From contig JAHZHC010000023.1 of assembly GCA_019420505.1 (NCBI GenBank), positions 50,250 through 114,249 on the forward strand: DNA of 64,000 nt. Reading direction: 5' to 3'. This DNA comes from Ruminococcus sp. Its GTDB lineage: Bacteria > Bacillota > Clostridia > Oscillospirales > Ruminococcaceae. Below, piece by piece: positions 1 to 9,128 of this stretch. Each line of letters opens with the position of its first letter. Position 1 is the stretch's first letter. Position numbers and translations under genes: made by a program. The notes beneath the pieces were generated by a model. It was not told the origin of the DNA. It was given only the letters and a program-made list of their open reading frames with translations, and did no database searches.

Positions 1-449
1 TCTATATCCCTCAGCAGGTTCAACTCCTTCTGAGGTTGTTCGGCTATATTTCTGTATTTGTTAATCACATAAAGCACATCTGTTTCTTCCTTAAATTTAT
101 CAAATACGCTTTTAAACTGTCCCAGTGCTACTGCGCCTGCATCATCTCCTCCTACGTCTATAATGACATTCTGATTATTTGAAACAACAGAATTAAGATC
201 AAATGTAATTGCAGGGATATCCAGATTGCTAACGGCATAAACCGAAGAAGTCATGGAAATCCCCTTGTTTTCAAACATATTTTTAAAATCCGCTGTACGA
301 AAATATGGATTGACTATATCAAGATCTACAATATTTGTCTTATATCCGGAATCGGCGGACTTTATTGCCAGATCAACTGCAAAATTTGTTTTGCCGCTGC
401 CGTAATGCCCGATAATAACGCATATTCTTTTTAGTTTATAGTAATTCAT
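1..449 (-). CDS. ParA/MinD-like P-loop ATPase, 3' end outside the window
   Basis: The frame runs on the minus strand from an ATG at 449, preceded by GAGGA, off the left edge, so only about 149 residues are visible. The N-terminus has a Walker A loop (GHYGSGKTNFA, residues 14-24), then a VDLDIVNPYFR segment typical of the SIMIBI class (CobQ/ParA/MinD/NUBPL type), and later a VIIDVGGDDAG Walker-B-like segment. The family loads or partitions proteins, or matures cofactors, using ATP. The substrate here cannot be told from the fragment. The divergent gene at 720 is unrelated. Confidence 0.75.
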   Translation of the reverse strand, partial: MNYYKLKRICVIIGHYGSGKTNFAVDLAIKSADSGYKTNIVDLDIVNPYFRTADFKNMFENKGISMTSSVYAVSNLDIPAITFDLNSVVSNNQNVIIDVGGDDAGAVALGQFKSVFDKFKEETDVLYVINKYRNIAEQPQKELNLLRDI

Positions 450-609
450 TTTTTTATCCTCACTTTAATTTTATTATATCACTATCATTTTAGTAAAGCA
501 AGGCTTTTGGCGGATTGTGATAATTTGCCCTGTGTTTTTTCATTTAATTTCATTTTTCATTTTAATGTAAAACAAAATATGTATCAGTTTAAGTTTTTTT
601 GTTTTTTTC

Positions 610-638
610 TTTACATTTAGTAAGAAATGTGGTATACT
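610..638 (+). promoter_or_regulatory. Sigma-A-type promoter for the glycopolymer block
   Basis: TTTACA (610-615) and TATACT (633-638) are separated by 17 bases, about 80 bases ahead of the licD-like start. It is the only good promoter match in the gap and probably drives 720-7892. Confidence 0.55.
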
Positions 639-719
639 AATGAATAATTAGTGCGTTATAAATCTATTATATGTAAATAATAACCAATGAAAAATATAAA
701 CTTTATCCGAGGTGTTTTG

Positions 720-2207
720 ATGCTTAAAGCAGATGTTCAGCAGGACTATAAAAATGACTGGATAAAACGTTGTTTAAATATAAAAAATGCAGATTATTCT
801 ATTTTTTCACAAAAAAGATTATGTTGGTTTTTTAATAATACTAACGCCGCTGATGTCATGCAGCAGGTATTTGACTGTATCTCTGATAAATGCAAAGGCT
901 TTTCAGTAACTAAAAGCTTACCTGAAAGCTCTGACGATCTGATATTATGCTGGGATCTCAGCTTCTGCCCCTTAAGTCAGGACCAGTTAGCTGAAATTGA
1001 CTGCCTTGAAAATGATATTCTGCTTGTTACTGACAAAACTGAATTCTCAGCTGTGACTGAAAAGCTTTTATCTAAAAAGGTTATTACTTTATATTGCGGT
1101 ACTGTTTACGGTGCAGGCTATAACAATACTGAACCTACTGAGAAAAATTGCACAAACATTTTAGACTTTTTTGCTTCACAAGTTTACTTGATTGCCGGCT
1201 TTAACAATATTTCAAACGGAGTTTATTATGCAGGACATGGTGAATGTACTGATATTAATGCAATAAAGCTTCAGAACACAGGCTATTCATCCATGATTTC
1301 CTATGATGATGGAAAATACATGACGCAGTTTGCACAAGTAAGGCCTGATGAATTGTTTTACTTTGATAACACCTATAATGGTAATTTAAAACTTCTGCAT
1401 CAGCTTTTATTTAAATGCTTAATTGAATTTGACAGGATATGCAAAGAAAATGAAATCAAATATTTCTTGGGCGGTGGAACTCTTTTAGGAGCAATACGGC
1501 ATGGCGGAATGATTCCATGGGATGACGATATGGATGTTATGATGCTTAGAGATGACTATGAGAATTTTTTATCAGTGGTGAAAAAGGAACTAAACTGTGA
1601 TATGTTTTTTCAATCAAGCAAAACTGATAAAGAATATCACAGCGTTTTCACGAAAATAAGACTTAACGGAACATCGTTCGTTACACGGTACTCACAGCAA
1701 TTTGAAAATATGCATCAAGGCATTTTTATTGATATATTTGTGCATGACCATACGTCAAACTGCAAATTAGGGCAAAAAGTTCATGTTTTTAAAACGCTTT
1801 TTGCAAGATCGATGGTTTTTAATAAATGGGCTGAAACTCCTATGCATTTCTATGGAAGATTGAAGCTTTTATGCAAATTTGCCACTAAATTTATAAACAA
1901 ATCCTCAATGGACAAGCTGGAAAATATTCAGGATAGAGTGATTCAAAAATATAACGGCAAAAATACCCGTTACCTTTATGACGGAACAGGTGAACATCTG
2001 CGCCACGGAGCTTTCCCGGCAGAATGGCTTGATGAAACGGAGTATGTAGAGTTTAACGGATATAGGTTTCCTGTTCCGAAAAGATATGATGAATATTTGA
2101 AATATTCATACGGAAACTATAACGAATGGATTCCGGCAAGCTTAAGAAAAGCCGGACATGATATTATAAAAGTTGATTTCGGATCATATTTACAACAAGG
2201 AAAATAA
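720..2207 (+). CDS. LicD family nucleotidyltransferase-fold protein with N-terminal extension
   Basis: Start taken at 720 because GAGGTG lies five bases upstream; an in-frame ATG at 687 has no ribosome site. The C-terminal half carries the LicD signature: YFLGGGTLLGAIRHGG followed by IPWDDDMDVMM, whose Asp residues would bind metal. LicD proteins transfer phosphocholine or related phospho-substituents to teichoic acids and surface glycans. The first 200 residues match nothing I recognise and may be a separate substrate or partner domain. It lies 19 bases ahead of a TagF-like gene, so a role in decorating a surface glycerol-phosphate or ribitol-phosphate polymer is inferred. Confidence 0.85.
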   Translation: MLKADVQQDYKNDWIKRCLNIKNADYSIFSQKRLCWFFNNTNAADVMQQVFDCISDKCKGFSVTKSLPESSDDLILCWDLSFCPLSQDQLAEIDCLENDILLVTDKTEFSAVTEKLLSKKVITLYCGTVYGAGYNNTEPTEKNCTNILDFFASQVYLIAGFNNISNGVYYAGHGECTDINAIKLQNTGYSSMISYDDGKYMTQFAQVRPDELFYFDNTYNGNLKLLHQLLFKCLIEFDRICKENEIKYFLGGGTLLGAIRHGGMIPWDDDMDVMMLRDDYENFLSVVKKELNCDMFFQSSKTDKEYHSVFTKIRLNGTSFVTRYSQQFENMHQGIFIDIFVHDHTSNCKLGQKVHVFKTLFARSMVFNKWAETPMHFYGRLKLLCKFATKFINKSSMDKLENIQDRVIQKYNGKNTRYLYDGTGEHLRHGAFPAEWLDETEYVEFNGYRFPVPKRYDEYLKYSYGNYNEWIPASLRKAGHDIIKVDFGSYLQQGK

Positions 2208-2226
2208 GGAAAAGGTGAATTACAGA

Positions 2227-4935
2227 ATGTTAGATATTATATTGTTTAATACTGATAAAGAAAAGTCAGCAAAAACAATAAATTGCATAATGGAAGATGC
2301 TGCATTTAAACAGGGCTTGATTACCATATATTTTATGGACTTCAACGGTACGGATTTATTGGATGATCAGCTTGTTGATACCAACAGTGATAAAATACTA
2401 TATATTGATGTGCATGAAAAGTCAACACCTGAAGTTTATAATTATGCAATAAAAATATCAAAAGGGAATTACATTTGTTTTATTACAAATAACGGAGTTT
2501 ATCAGAAAAATGCGTTAAAATTTGCATTAAGTGCGTTAAACACCTCTGATATTATATCATTTAATCCTATTTATTCTAATGATGAAATTACACAGAATTA
2601 TCTTAAATTTAATGTTTGTTTTGATTCATCAGGATTAATGAATATTGACCTGTCAACGTTTCCGGAAAGATTCCATTTATGCTTCTCATCATTTATTTTT
2701 AAAAAATCGTTGCTTGAAAATATAATTTTTGATGAACGAATGGAATATGACAGTGAATTAAAAGTTCTTTGCCAATTGCTTGACTATTCAAAAAAATACA
2801 CTATTGTCAATAGTAATTATATTTATGATGAACCGGACGAAAACGACTATTTTAATTATCAGCCCCAATTCAGTAAAGAATGGTATATGGATACAATGGA
2901 CTATTTCCTTATTGATGCTTTAAAACCGGGAGATTCTTACTTTAAACAAAGATTTATATTATATTTAACCGTGTGTCGTTATGCCTGCAATATGAACGAA
3001 AGAGACAAAACTATTCTATCACCTGATGAAGCTGATGATTTTATAAAAAAGACCGGTTTTGTTCTTCAAAATGTCGAGGATGTTATTATATGTAACAATA
3101 ATCTGAATGGGAAGTCAAGAGTTCCTGCTTTTTTCTCACTTAATTTACTGAGAATGAAATATAATGATCCGACACTTATGCCGGATATTGTTTCATCCGG
3201 AAAAACGCTTGCTGCATATTACAAGGATTCTCTCCTCTGGACTTTAGGCAGCAATAAAATTGAATTTAAGGTTATCTACTTTGATGGAAATAATCTTACA
3301 ATGGATGGATTCTTCCCCGGTATATATGTGTTTGATGAAAATGAAATCGAGATCACAGCCATGATTAACCAAACTCATGAATATCCGGTTAGAAGAAATC
3401 ACATCTATGCATTGAATAAATTTTTTAATATATCAGCAAAAGGCAATTACACTTTCCATTTTTCTATTCCTGAATCGGAACTTTCTGATAATATGACAAT
3501 ATCGTTCTATCTTAAATATCAAGGACAATATTATGCAATGCCTGCAACATTTATCCGTGCGCAAACTAAGCTAAGTACAGTTAAAAACTCTTATTGGGTT
3601 TTTAATAACCACATTCTAACTTATAATTCTAAGACAAAAGAGTTCCTTATCGAAAATCTTACTAAAAAAAGATTTATAAAGCATGAATTGCTTTTTATGA
3701 AATCTATTGCAAAATCAACACATGGCATGTGGAAACTTAAAATGCTTGGCAACCGTGTTTTATATTGGATAACTAAACCTTTTTACCGTAAAAAAATATG
3801 GATAACTATGGATAAGCTATTTAAAGCCGGAGACAATGGTGAGTATTTCTATCGTTATGTAAAGAAAATGAACCCAAAAGGTATTAAAATTTATTATGTT
3901 GTTCAAAATGATTCACCGGATTATAAACGATTAAAAAAAGATTATAATACTATTGTCAAATTTAATTCCATTCATCATAAAATGCTGGCACTTCACGCCG
4001 ATTTAATGTTAGCAACCCATGTAGATACCATGAATTGCAACGGATATTATCATGCTACTCAAAAATATTTTAAAGATCTTTATAATGCAAGAATTGTTTG
4101 CCTTGCACATGGTCTGACCATACAGCGGATTGCGCAGTATCAAAACAGAGTGTTTGACAACACAGTACTTTATTTCTTTGCTTCAAAATATGAAGTTCTG
4201 AATGTCAGTCACGAAATATACGATTATTATGACAAAAATGCTCTGCAGCTTACCGGACATGCAAGATACGACGGATTAATAAATAATGATAAAAAAATTA
4301 TTTTGATTACACCAACATGGAGACGTGGAATAACAACCGGCAAAGCAAAAAAGGGTGCTACTTATTCACACAGCAACAGCTTTAAAAACAGTGAATATTA
4401 TAAAATTTATAATAGTTTGATTAATGATCGGCGTCTTATAGAAACAGCCCAAAAATATGGTTATAAAATCGTCTATTTACTTCATCCTGCAATGTCTGCA
4501 CAGCTGGAGGACTTTGAGAAAACAGACGGTGTTGATATTATTGCTGCCACAAGTGATATAAGCTATGAAAAAATATTAACTGAGTCAAGCCTTATGGTAA
4601 CAGATTATTCGGGAGTACAGTTTGATTTTGCCTATATGAAAAAGCCGTTAGTATATTACCATCCCGACACTTTACCTCCTCAATATGAATCCGGCGGTTT
4701 AATATATGAAACAATGGGATTCGGACCGATTTGCACAAATCATGAGGAAATCATATCTTCATTATGCAGTTATATTAAAAATCAATGTATTATGGAAGAC
4801 ATGTATAAAAAACGTGTAGACGACTTCTTTCAGTATTCTGACAACAACAACTGTGCAAGAATTTATGAAAAAGTTATTGAATTTCAGCATAAATACGACA
4901 AGGTAAATAAGCATAATTATAAAACGGAGGTATAA
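2227..4935 (+). CDS. TagF-like CDP-glycerol glycerophosphotransferase with N-terminal GT2-like domain
   Basis: About 902 residues. The open frame reaches back to a TTG at 2173, but ATG 2227 has AAGGTG nine bases upstream and begins the domain (MLDIILFN). The N-terminal part resembles a GT-A glycosyltransferase fold; the middle is uncharacterised. The last 350 residues are a CDP-glycerol:glycerophosphate transferase domain with LAHGLT, GHARYDGL, TPTWRRG, LLHPAM and VTDYSGVQFDFAY, the motifs that define TagF/TarL/TagB. It would polymerise or prime poly(polyol-phosphate) at the inner membrane face using CDP-glycerol or CDP-ribitol. The cytidylyltransferase that could supply the donor starts two bases after its stop. 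Confidence 0.88.
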   Translation: MLDIILFNTDKEKSAKTINCIMEDAAFKQGLITIYFMDFNGTDLLDDQLVDTNSDKILYIDVHEKSTPEVYNYAIKISKGNYICFITNNGVYQKNALKFALSALNTSDIISFNPIYSNDEITQNYLKFNVCFDSSGLMNIDLSTFPERFHLCFSSFIFKKSLLENIIFDERMEYDSELKVLCQLLDYSKKYTIVNSNYIYDEPDENDYFNYQPQFSKEWYMDTMDYFLIDALKPGDSYFKQRFILYLTVCRYACNMNERDKTILSPDEADDFIKKTGFVLQNVEDVIICNNNLNGKSRVPAFFSLNLLRMKYNDPTLMPDIVSSGKTLAAYYKDSLLWTLGSNKIEFKVIYFDGNNLTMDGFFPGIYVFDENEIEITAMINQTHEYPVRRNHIYALNKFFNISAKGNYTFHFSIPESELSDNMTISFYLKYQGQYYAMPATFIRAQTKLSTVKNSYWVFNNHILTYNSKTKEFLIENLTKKRFIKHELLFMKSIAKSTHGMWKLKMLGNRVLYWITKPFYRKKIWITMDKLFKAGDNGEYFYRYVKKMNPKGIKIYYVVQNDSPDYKRLKKDYNTIVKFNSIHHKMLALHADLMLATHVDTMNCNGYYHATQKYFKDLYNARIVCLAHGLTIQRIAQYQNRVFDNTVLYFFASKYEVLNVSHEIYDYYDKNALQLTGHARYDGLINNDKKIILITPTWRRGITTGKAKKGATYSHSNSFKNSEYYKIYNSLINDRRLIETAQKYGYKIVYLLHPAMSAQLEDFEKTDGVDIIAATSDISYEKILTESSLMVTDYSGVQFDFAYMKKPLVYYHPDTLPPQYESGGLIYETMGFGPICTNHEEIISSLCSYIKNQCIMEDMYKKRVDDFFQYSDNNNCARIYEKVIEFQHKYDKVNKHNYKTEV

Positions 4936-4936
4936 T

Positions 4937-5692
4937 ATGAATATAGCAATAATTTTTGCAGGCGGAGCCGGAGTAAGAATGGGTGCGGGAATTCCAAAAC
5001 AGTTCTTAGAGATTAACGGCAAGCCTATTATTGTGCATACACTTGATTTATTTGAAAATCATCCCGACATTGATAAGGTTTATATGTCTGTTCTCAGCGA
5101 TTATATTCCCTATATGGAAAAACTAATTAAAAAATTCAGTATAACTAAAGTTTCAGGAATTGTTGCAGGCGGAGAAACAGGTCAGGATTCCATATATAAT
5201 GCGCTTTCTAAAGCAGCTGAAGAGAATCCTGATGATTCAATTGTGCTGATCCATGACGGTGTTCGTCCCTGGGTTTCCTATGATACTATTTCCCGCAATA
5301 TTCAGGGTGTAAAGGATAACGGAAACGCTATAACCTGTACCGCTTGCTATGAAACTATTCTTATGAGCAAAACAGGTAAAAAGGTTGAGACTGTTCCTTA
5401 CAGAAAAGACACTTTTGCCGCACAGGCACCTCAGAGCTTCCGGCTTAAGGATATTCTTTCCGCTCATGAACAAGTAAGACAGACCGAAACAAGATATGAT
5501 AATCTTGTAGATTCCTGTACACTTATCAAGAGTATCGGAAAAGAAGCATATATGGTTGAAGGGAATAGAGGTAATATAAAAGTAACTACCCCGGAAGATG
5601 TATATATGTATCGTGCTTTAATTCAATACAGAGAGAATGAACAGGCTTTCGGTATTGGACTTACTCCGAATATACTTCCGACAAATAAGTAA
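4937..5692 (+). CDS. TarI-like polyol-phosphate cytidylyltransferase (IspD superfamily)
   Basis: 251 residues starting with the nucleotide-binding loop FAGGAGVRM..IPKQFLEI and containing VLIHDGVRP and later KVTTPEDV, the IspD/TarI signatures. The family makes CDP-activated alcohols (CDP-ribitol in TarI, CDP-methylerythritol in IspD) from CTP. The position directly behind a TagF/TarL-like transferase, with no isoprenoid genes nearby, favours the teichoic-acid role. GGAGG at 4926-4930 overlaps the end of the previous gene, indicating translational coupling. No TarJ-type alcohol dehydrogenase is present, so the polyol source is open. Confidence 0.82.
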   Translation: MNIAIIFAGGAGVRMGAGIPKQFLEINGKPIIVHTLDLFENHPDIDKVYMSVLSDYIPYMEKLIKKFSITKVSGIVAGGETGQDSIYNALSKAAEENPDDSIVLIHDGVRPWVSYDTISRNIQGVKDNGNAITCTACYETILMSKTGKKVETVPYRKDTFAAQAPQSFRLKDILSAHEQVRQTETRYDNLVDSCTLIKSIGKEAYMVEGNRGNIKVTTPEDVYMYRALIQYRENEQAFGIGLTPNILPTNK

Positions 5693-5707
5693 TACAAGGA
5701 GGTAAAC

Positions 5708-6775
5708 ATGAGTTTTTTAGGATATAATTCTAAGAATTATAAAGATTCAAGAGGAAGAGAATATTATTTTGATAATGCAAAATTTATTCTGATATTTCTT
5801 GTGGTATTGGCTCATGCTGTTTCACCGCTGAAATCTGATATGCCTAAAGTCAAAGCATTGTGGACTGTAATCAACACTCTACATATGCCATGTTTAATTC
5901 TGATTTCAGGATATTTTGCAAAAAGCTATATAAAAAACGGTATTGTAAAAACACAGCGACTTGTAACTTATTTTGTTTATTATCTTGCGGCACAGCTTGC
6001 GTTTTCATTATTTGAATACTTTGTACTGGGTCATGGTGAAACAATGGCGAAAAGTGTGCTCGCACCAAGAGAATCCTTATGGTATCTGGCATGTCTTTGC
6101 TGGTGGTTTTTGGTATTGCCATATGTAAGCAGACTTCAGCCCAAATATTTGTTGCTTACTGCATTCCTGTTTGGATTTGCAATAGGATATGATACAAAAG
6201 CCGGAGATTTAATGAGCATTACAAGAGCTATAAATCACTTCCCGTTTTTCCTGATAGGCTATTATTTTAAACCTGAATGGTTTTTTAAGCTCAGAAATAA
6301 ATGGACACAAGCGATATCTGTATTAGTAATTGCTGTTTTAAGCATTTTAACTTATTTTAATTTGGATATAATACCTTCAAGAATTATTACCAGTAACTAT
6401 AATTATTATAACAGTAATCTGAAGGTGCTTGATTCTTATCCGACGATGTTTTTGAATAGACTGATATTCTATGTTGCCGCATTGATTTTATGTGCTTGTT
6501 TTATGCTGATTGTTCCTCGTGGCAAAGCATTTTTTACGAAATTCGGTTCGAGAACTCTTCAGGTATATATACTTCATAGATTCCTTTACTTTGTAGAAAA
6601 AGAATATAAGTTGTATGAACCATTTCGGTCAACTAAAGGTTTCTTTGCGATGTCAGCAATTGCACTTGCAGCAACACTGATTCTTTCTCTTAAACCGTTT
6701 GAATATCCTTTTAAATTATTGTCAAAAATTAATCTAAGACGATTCGAAAGACCTGAAATATCCAATTCAAAATAA
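5708..6775 (+). CDS. Acyltransferase family 3 membrane protein
   Basis: 355 residues with about ten hydrophobic segments and the family hallmark near the N-terminus (DNAKFILIFLVVLAHAV; the His is the conserved catalytic one). Acyltransferase-3 proteins (OafA, OatA N-domain) move acyl groups, usually acetyl, across the membrane onto surface glycans. AAGGAGG stands seven bases before the ATG, 15 bases after the cytidylyltransferase, so it belongs to the same operon. O-acetylation of the locus polymer is an inference from context. Confidence 0.85.
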   Translation: MSFLGYNSKNYKDSRGREYYFDNAKFILIFLVVLAHAVSPLKSDMPKVKALWTVINTLHMPCLILISGYFAKSYIKNGIVKTQRLVTYFVYYLAAQLAFSLFEYFVLGHGETMAKSVLAPRESLWYLACLCWWFLVLPYVSRLQPKYLLLTAFLFGFAIGYDTKAGDLMSITRAINHFPFFLIGYYFKPEWFFKLRNKWTQAISVLVIAVLSILTYFNLDIIPSRIITSNYNYYNSNLKVLDSYPTMFLNRLIFYVAALILCACFMLIVPRGKAFFTKFGSRTLQVYILHRFLYFVEKEYKLYEPFRSTKGFFAMSAIALAATLILSLKPFEYPFKLLSKINLRRFERPEISNSK

Positions 6776-6778
6776 AAG

Positions 6779-6827
6779 GAAGAAGGTGACTGTCCGTTCC
6801 TTGTAAATTCAAGGTTCAGACTATCTT
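6779..6827 (+). promoter_or_regulatory. Leader with distant SD and small hairpin before the SDR gene
   Basis: The only strong purine-rich site (GGAAGAAGG, 6779-6787) is about 40 bases from the ATG at 6828. Between them a hairpin CCTTG (6799-6803)/CAAGG (6810-6814) can form, and a seven-codon GTG...TAA frame runs from the purine site. In-frame stop TAA at 6804 excludes an upstream start for the SDR. The SDR therefore starts from a weak AAGG inside the hairpin, or after re-initiation. Confidence 0.35.
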
Positions 6828-7892
6828 ATGAAATTATCTGATGATAAAATTTTACAGAGTGATCTGGATTCAATAATTAAAAACGACAGTATAGACTGGA
6901 ATATGTTAAAAAACAAAACAGTACTTGTCACAGGCGCTACCGGACTTATCGGAAGTCAGATAGTAATGACTTTGCTTAATGCAAGCGCAGAAAAAGAATT
7001 GAATATTACGGTTTTAGCAGCAGTTAGAAATAAAGAAAAGGCAGAAAAGATCTTTAAATATGCAAACGCTGAATCTTTGAATTATATTGTTCAGGATATT
7101 ATTGAACCTTTTTCTGTTGACAGTTCTATAGATTATATTGTTCACGGCGCCAGTATGACCGGTTCAAAGGATTTTGTGGATTTTCCTGTTGAAACAATAA
7201 AAACCGCTCTTCAGGGAACAGAAAATATTTTAAATCTTGCAAAAGAAAAAAACGTAAAAGGTATGATTTATCTTTCATCACTTGAAATTTACGGCGTAGT
7301 TGATTTCGGAATTGAAAAAGTGACCGAAGATATGTCCGGAACTATTGATTCAATGAGCGTAAGAAGCAGTTATTCCGAAGGAAAACGTATGGTGGAGTGT
7401 TTATGTGCAGCTTATGCTTCTGAGTATAATATCCCTATTAAAGTCGCAAGACTTTGCCAGACTTTCGGTCCGGGTGTAAGCTATAAGGATAACAGAGTTT
7501 TTGCCCAGTTTGCAAGAAGCATTATAGAAGGCAGCGACATTGTGCTTAAAACAGATGGAAGCACTGAGCGTAATTATTGCTATATCAGAGATGCAATAAG
7601 CGGAATTCTTACGGTTATGCTCAAGGGCAGTTCAGGTGAGGCTTATAATATCGCAAATAAAGACACTCTTATAACTATAAGAGGTATGGCAGAAATGCTT
7701 ATTAAAATGTATCCCCAAAGCGGTTCTTCATTAAGATTTGATATTGCGGAGGATATAACAAAGCTTGGATATAATCCTAAAGTTAAAATGAATCTCGATA
7801 CATCAAAGCTTGAAGCCCTTGGCTGGTCCGCAGAAGTCGGCTTAGATGAAATGTTTGATCATTTAATTAAAAGTATGCAATTCAATAAATAA
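6828..7892 (+). CDS. NAD-dependent epimerase/dehydratase (extended SDR)
   Basis: 354 residues. A Rossmann signature VTGATGLIGSQI follows a 30-residue N-terminal extension. The catalytic Ser (LSSLEIYG) and the YxxxK pair (YSEGK) are present, and a C-terminal substrate domain has RNYCYIRDA. This is the pattern of UDP-/dTDP-/CDP-sugar 4,6-dehydratases, decarboxylases and 4-epimerases. The exact substrate is unknown; position makes an activated sugar or polyol for the same surface polymer likely. It ends the plus-strand part of the cluster, just before a bidirectional terminator. Confidence 0.82.
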   Translation: MKLSDDKILQSDLDSIIKNDSIDWNMLKNKTVLVTGATGLIGSQIVMTLLNASAEKELNITVLAAVRNKEKAEKIFKYANAESLNYIVQDIIEPFSVDSSIDYIVHGASMTGSKDFVDFPVETIKTALQGTENILNLAKEKNVKGMIYLSSLEIYGVVDFGIEKVTEDMSGTIDSMSVRSSYSEGKRMVECLCAAYASEYNIPIKVARLCQTFGPGVSYKDNRVFAQFARSIIEGSDIVLKTDGSTERNYCYIRDAISGILTVMLKGSSGEAYNIANKDTLITIRGMAEMLIKMYPQSGSSLRFDIAEDITKLGYNPKVKMNLDTSKLEALGWSAEVGLDEMFDHLIKSMQFNK

Positions 7893-7897
7893 AACTA

Positions 7898-7935
7898 ACG
7901 AGCAGTGCATGATAATCAGCACTGCTCGTATTTAT
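7898..7935. terminator. Bidirectional intrinsic terminator
   Basis: Perfect 11-base stem ACGAGCAGTGC (7898-7908)/GCACTGCTCGT (7919-7929) with T-rich sequence on both sides, between two convergent genes. Confidence 0.85.
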
Positions 7936-9044
7936 TTTAACCCTATTTCTTTTAAAATCCTTTCCGTTGCTTGTCCGTCACAGTAAGTCATGTGATGGTT
8001 GTAGCAAGCCTCAAGCTCCTTAATGTCACGGCTTTCCAATTCATATTTTACCGCATCCATCAACTCCCGTTCAGTTTTAGCAACGGTTGTGGGATAAGAT
8101 GTTTCATAAGGCAAATAAAAACCGTGATTTTTTTCATATTCATCAAAGTCAGGTGCAAAAAGTACAAATGGTTTTTTATATGCTAAATAATCAAATACTA
8201 TTGACGAATAATCAGTTATAAGTAAATCTGCTACGGGTAACAGCTTTTCGCTGGGAATAGGACAGCTTATTTTCTGTTCGTTTTTATTTTCAAAATGAGG
8301 ATGCAGTTTTTTCACAAGAAAAAACTCCTGCATATTGTCAAAAACTTTGTCAATCTCGGCTTCCCCCACCAAAACAGGATTCGCCGCATTTCCCCTGAAG
8401 GTTGGAGTCCACAATACAATTTTTTTGCCTGCTGCTTTTGGATATGTTTTATAAAATTCTTCTCTGCAGGTCTTATTATAATCTTCATTAAAATAAATAT
8501 CGCTTCTCGATATACCTAATGCTTTTACTACTCCTTCAGGCTGTCTGCAAGAGCTTTCAAATACTTTCACACAGCATGGAGCGCTGACAGTAAGAAGATC
8601 ATAGTTTTTGAAAACATTGCCTTTATACATTTCAGGAACTGAATCATCAGTGTCATATCCTGCCTTTTTTAAAAGCCCTCCGGAATGCCATAGCTGAATT
8701 ACGGTTGTTTCCGGTCGTTTATTGCAGGATGATACAGGCAGAAAATTATCACAAATAAAAACATATCTTGCTTTTGCAAATACCTTCATGAATTTTACAA
8801 GCCATAAAATCAATGACCCCATACCGTTTTTCTGAAAGTCAAAATACATATCATGTATTTCTAATCCCTTAATTTCTTCAACAGAATTCCTCATCTGTTT
8901 CATGCTGAAAGGGATTTCACTGTGATGAGCGTCTGCAAAAACAACTGAATTATCATTTATTTTTCCCCTTGAAAAAATAAAATACAAAAACGGAAGAAAG
9001 ATATGCTGAACAAACATTTTTATATACTGTTTAATTTTAAACAT
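7932..9044 (-). CDS. TagB-like CDP-glycerol glycerophosphotransferase
   Basis: Start chosen at ATG 9044 (MFKIKQ) behind AGAGTG; the frame is open back to a TTG at 9074 without a better site. About 370 residues, one N-terminal hydrophobic helix, then the transferase domain with LWHSGG, ALGISRSD, LWTPTFRG, KLHPHFE and ITDYSSIVFDYLAY. TagB adds the first glycerol phosphate to the lipid-linked disaccharide, while the TagF-like protein at 2227 could elongate. Two such enzymes of different size in one cluster fit a priming/polymerising pair, though this is inference. Confidence 0.86.
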   Translation of the reverse strand: MFKIKQYIKMFVQHIFLPFLYFIFSRGKINDNSVVFADAHHSEIPFSMKQMRNSVEEIKGLEIHDMYFDFQKNGMGSLILWLVKFMKVFAKARYVFICDNFLPVSSCNKRPETTVIQLWHSGGLLKKAGYDTDDSVPEMYKGNVFKNYDLLTVSAPCCVKVFESSCRQPEGVVKALGISRSDIYFNEDYNKTCREEFYKTYPKAAGKKIVLWTPTFRGNAANPVLVGEAEIDKVFDNMQEFFLVKKLHPHFENKNEQKISCPIPSEKLLPVADLLITDYSSIVFDYLAYKKPFVLFAPDFDEYEKNHGFYLPYETSYPTTVAKTERELMDAVKYELESRDIKELEACYNHHMTYCDGQATERILKEIGLK

Positions 9045-9128
9045 AATTTTAATCACTCTTTCGGTCAAACACAAGTTTCGTTATTTTAATACTCATTCAA
9101 TCCTGACAGTATTTAAATTCCATAACAA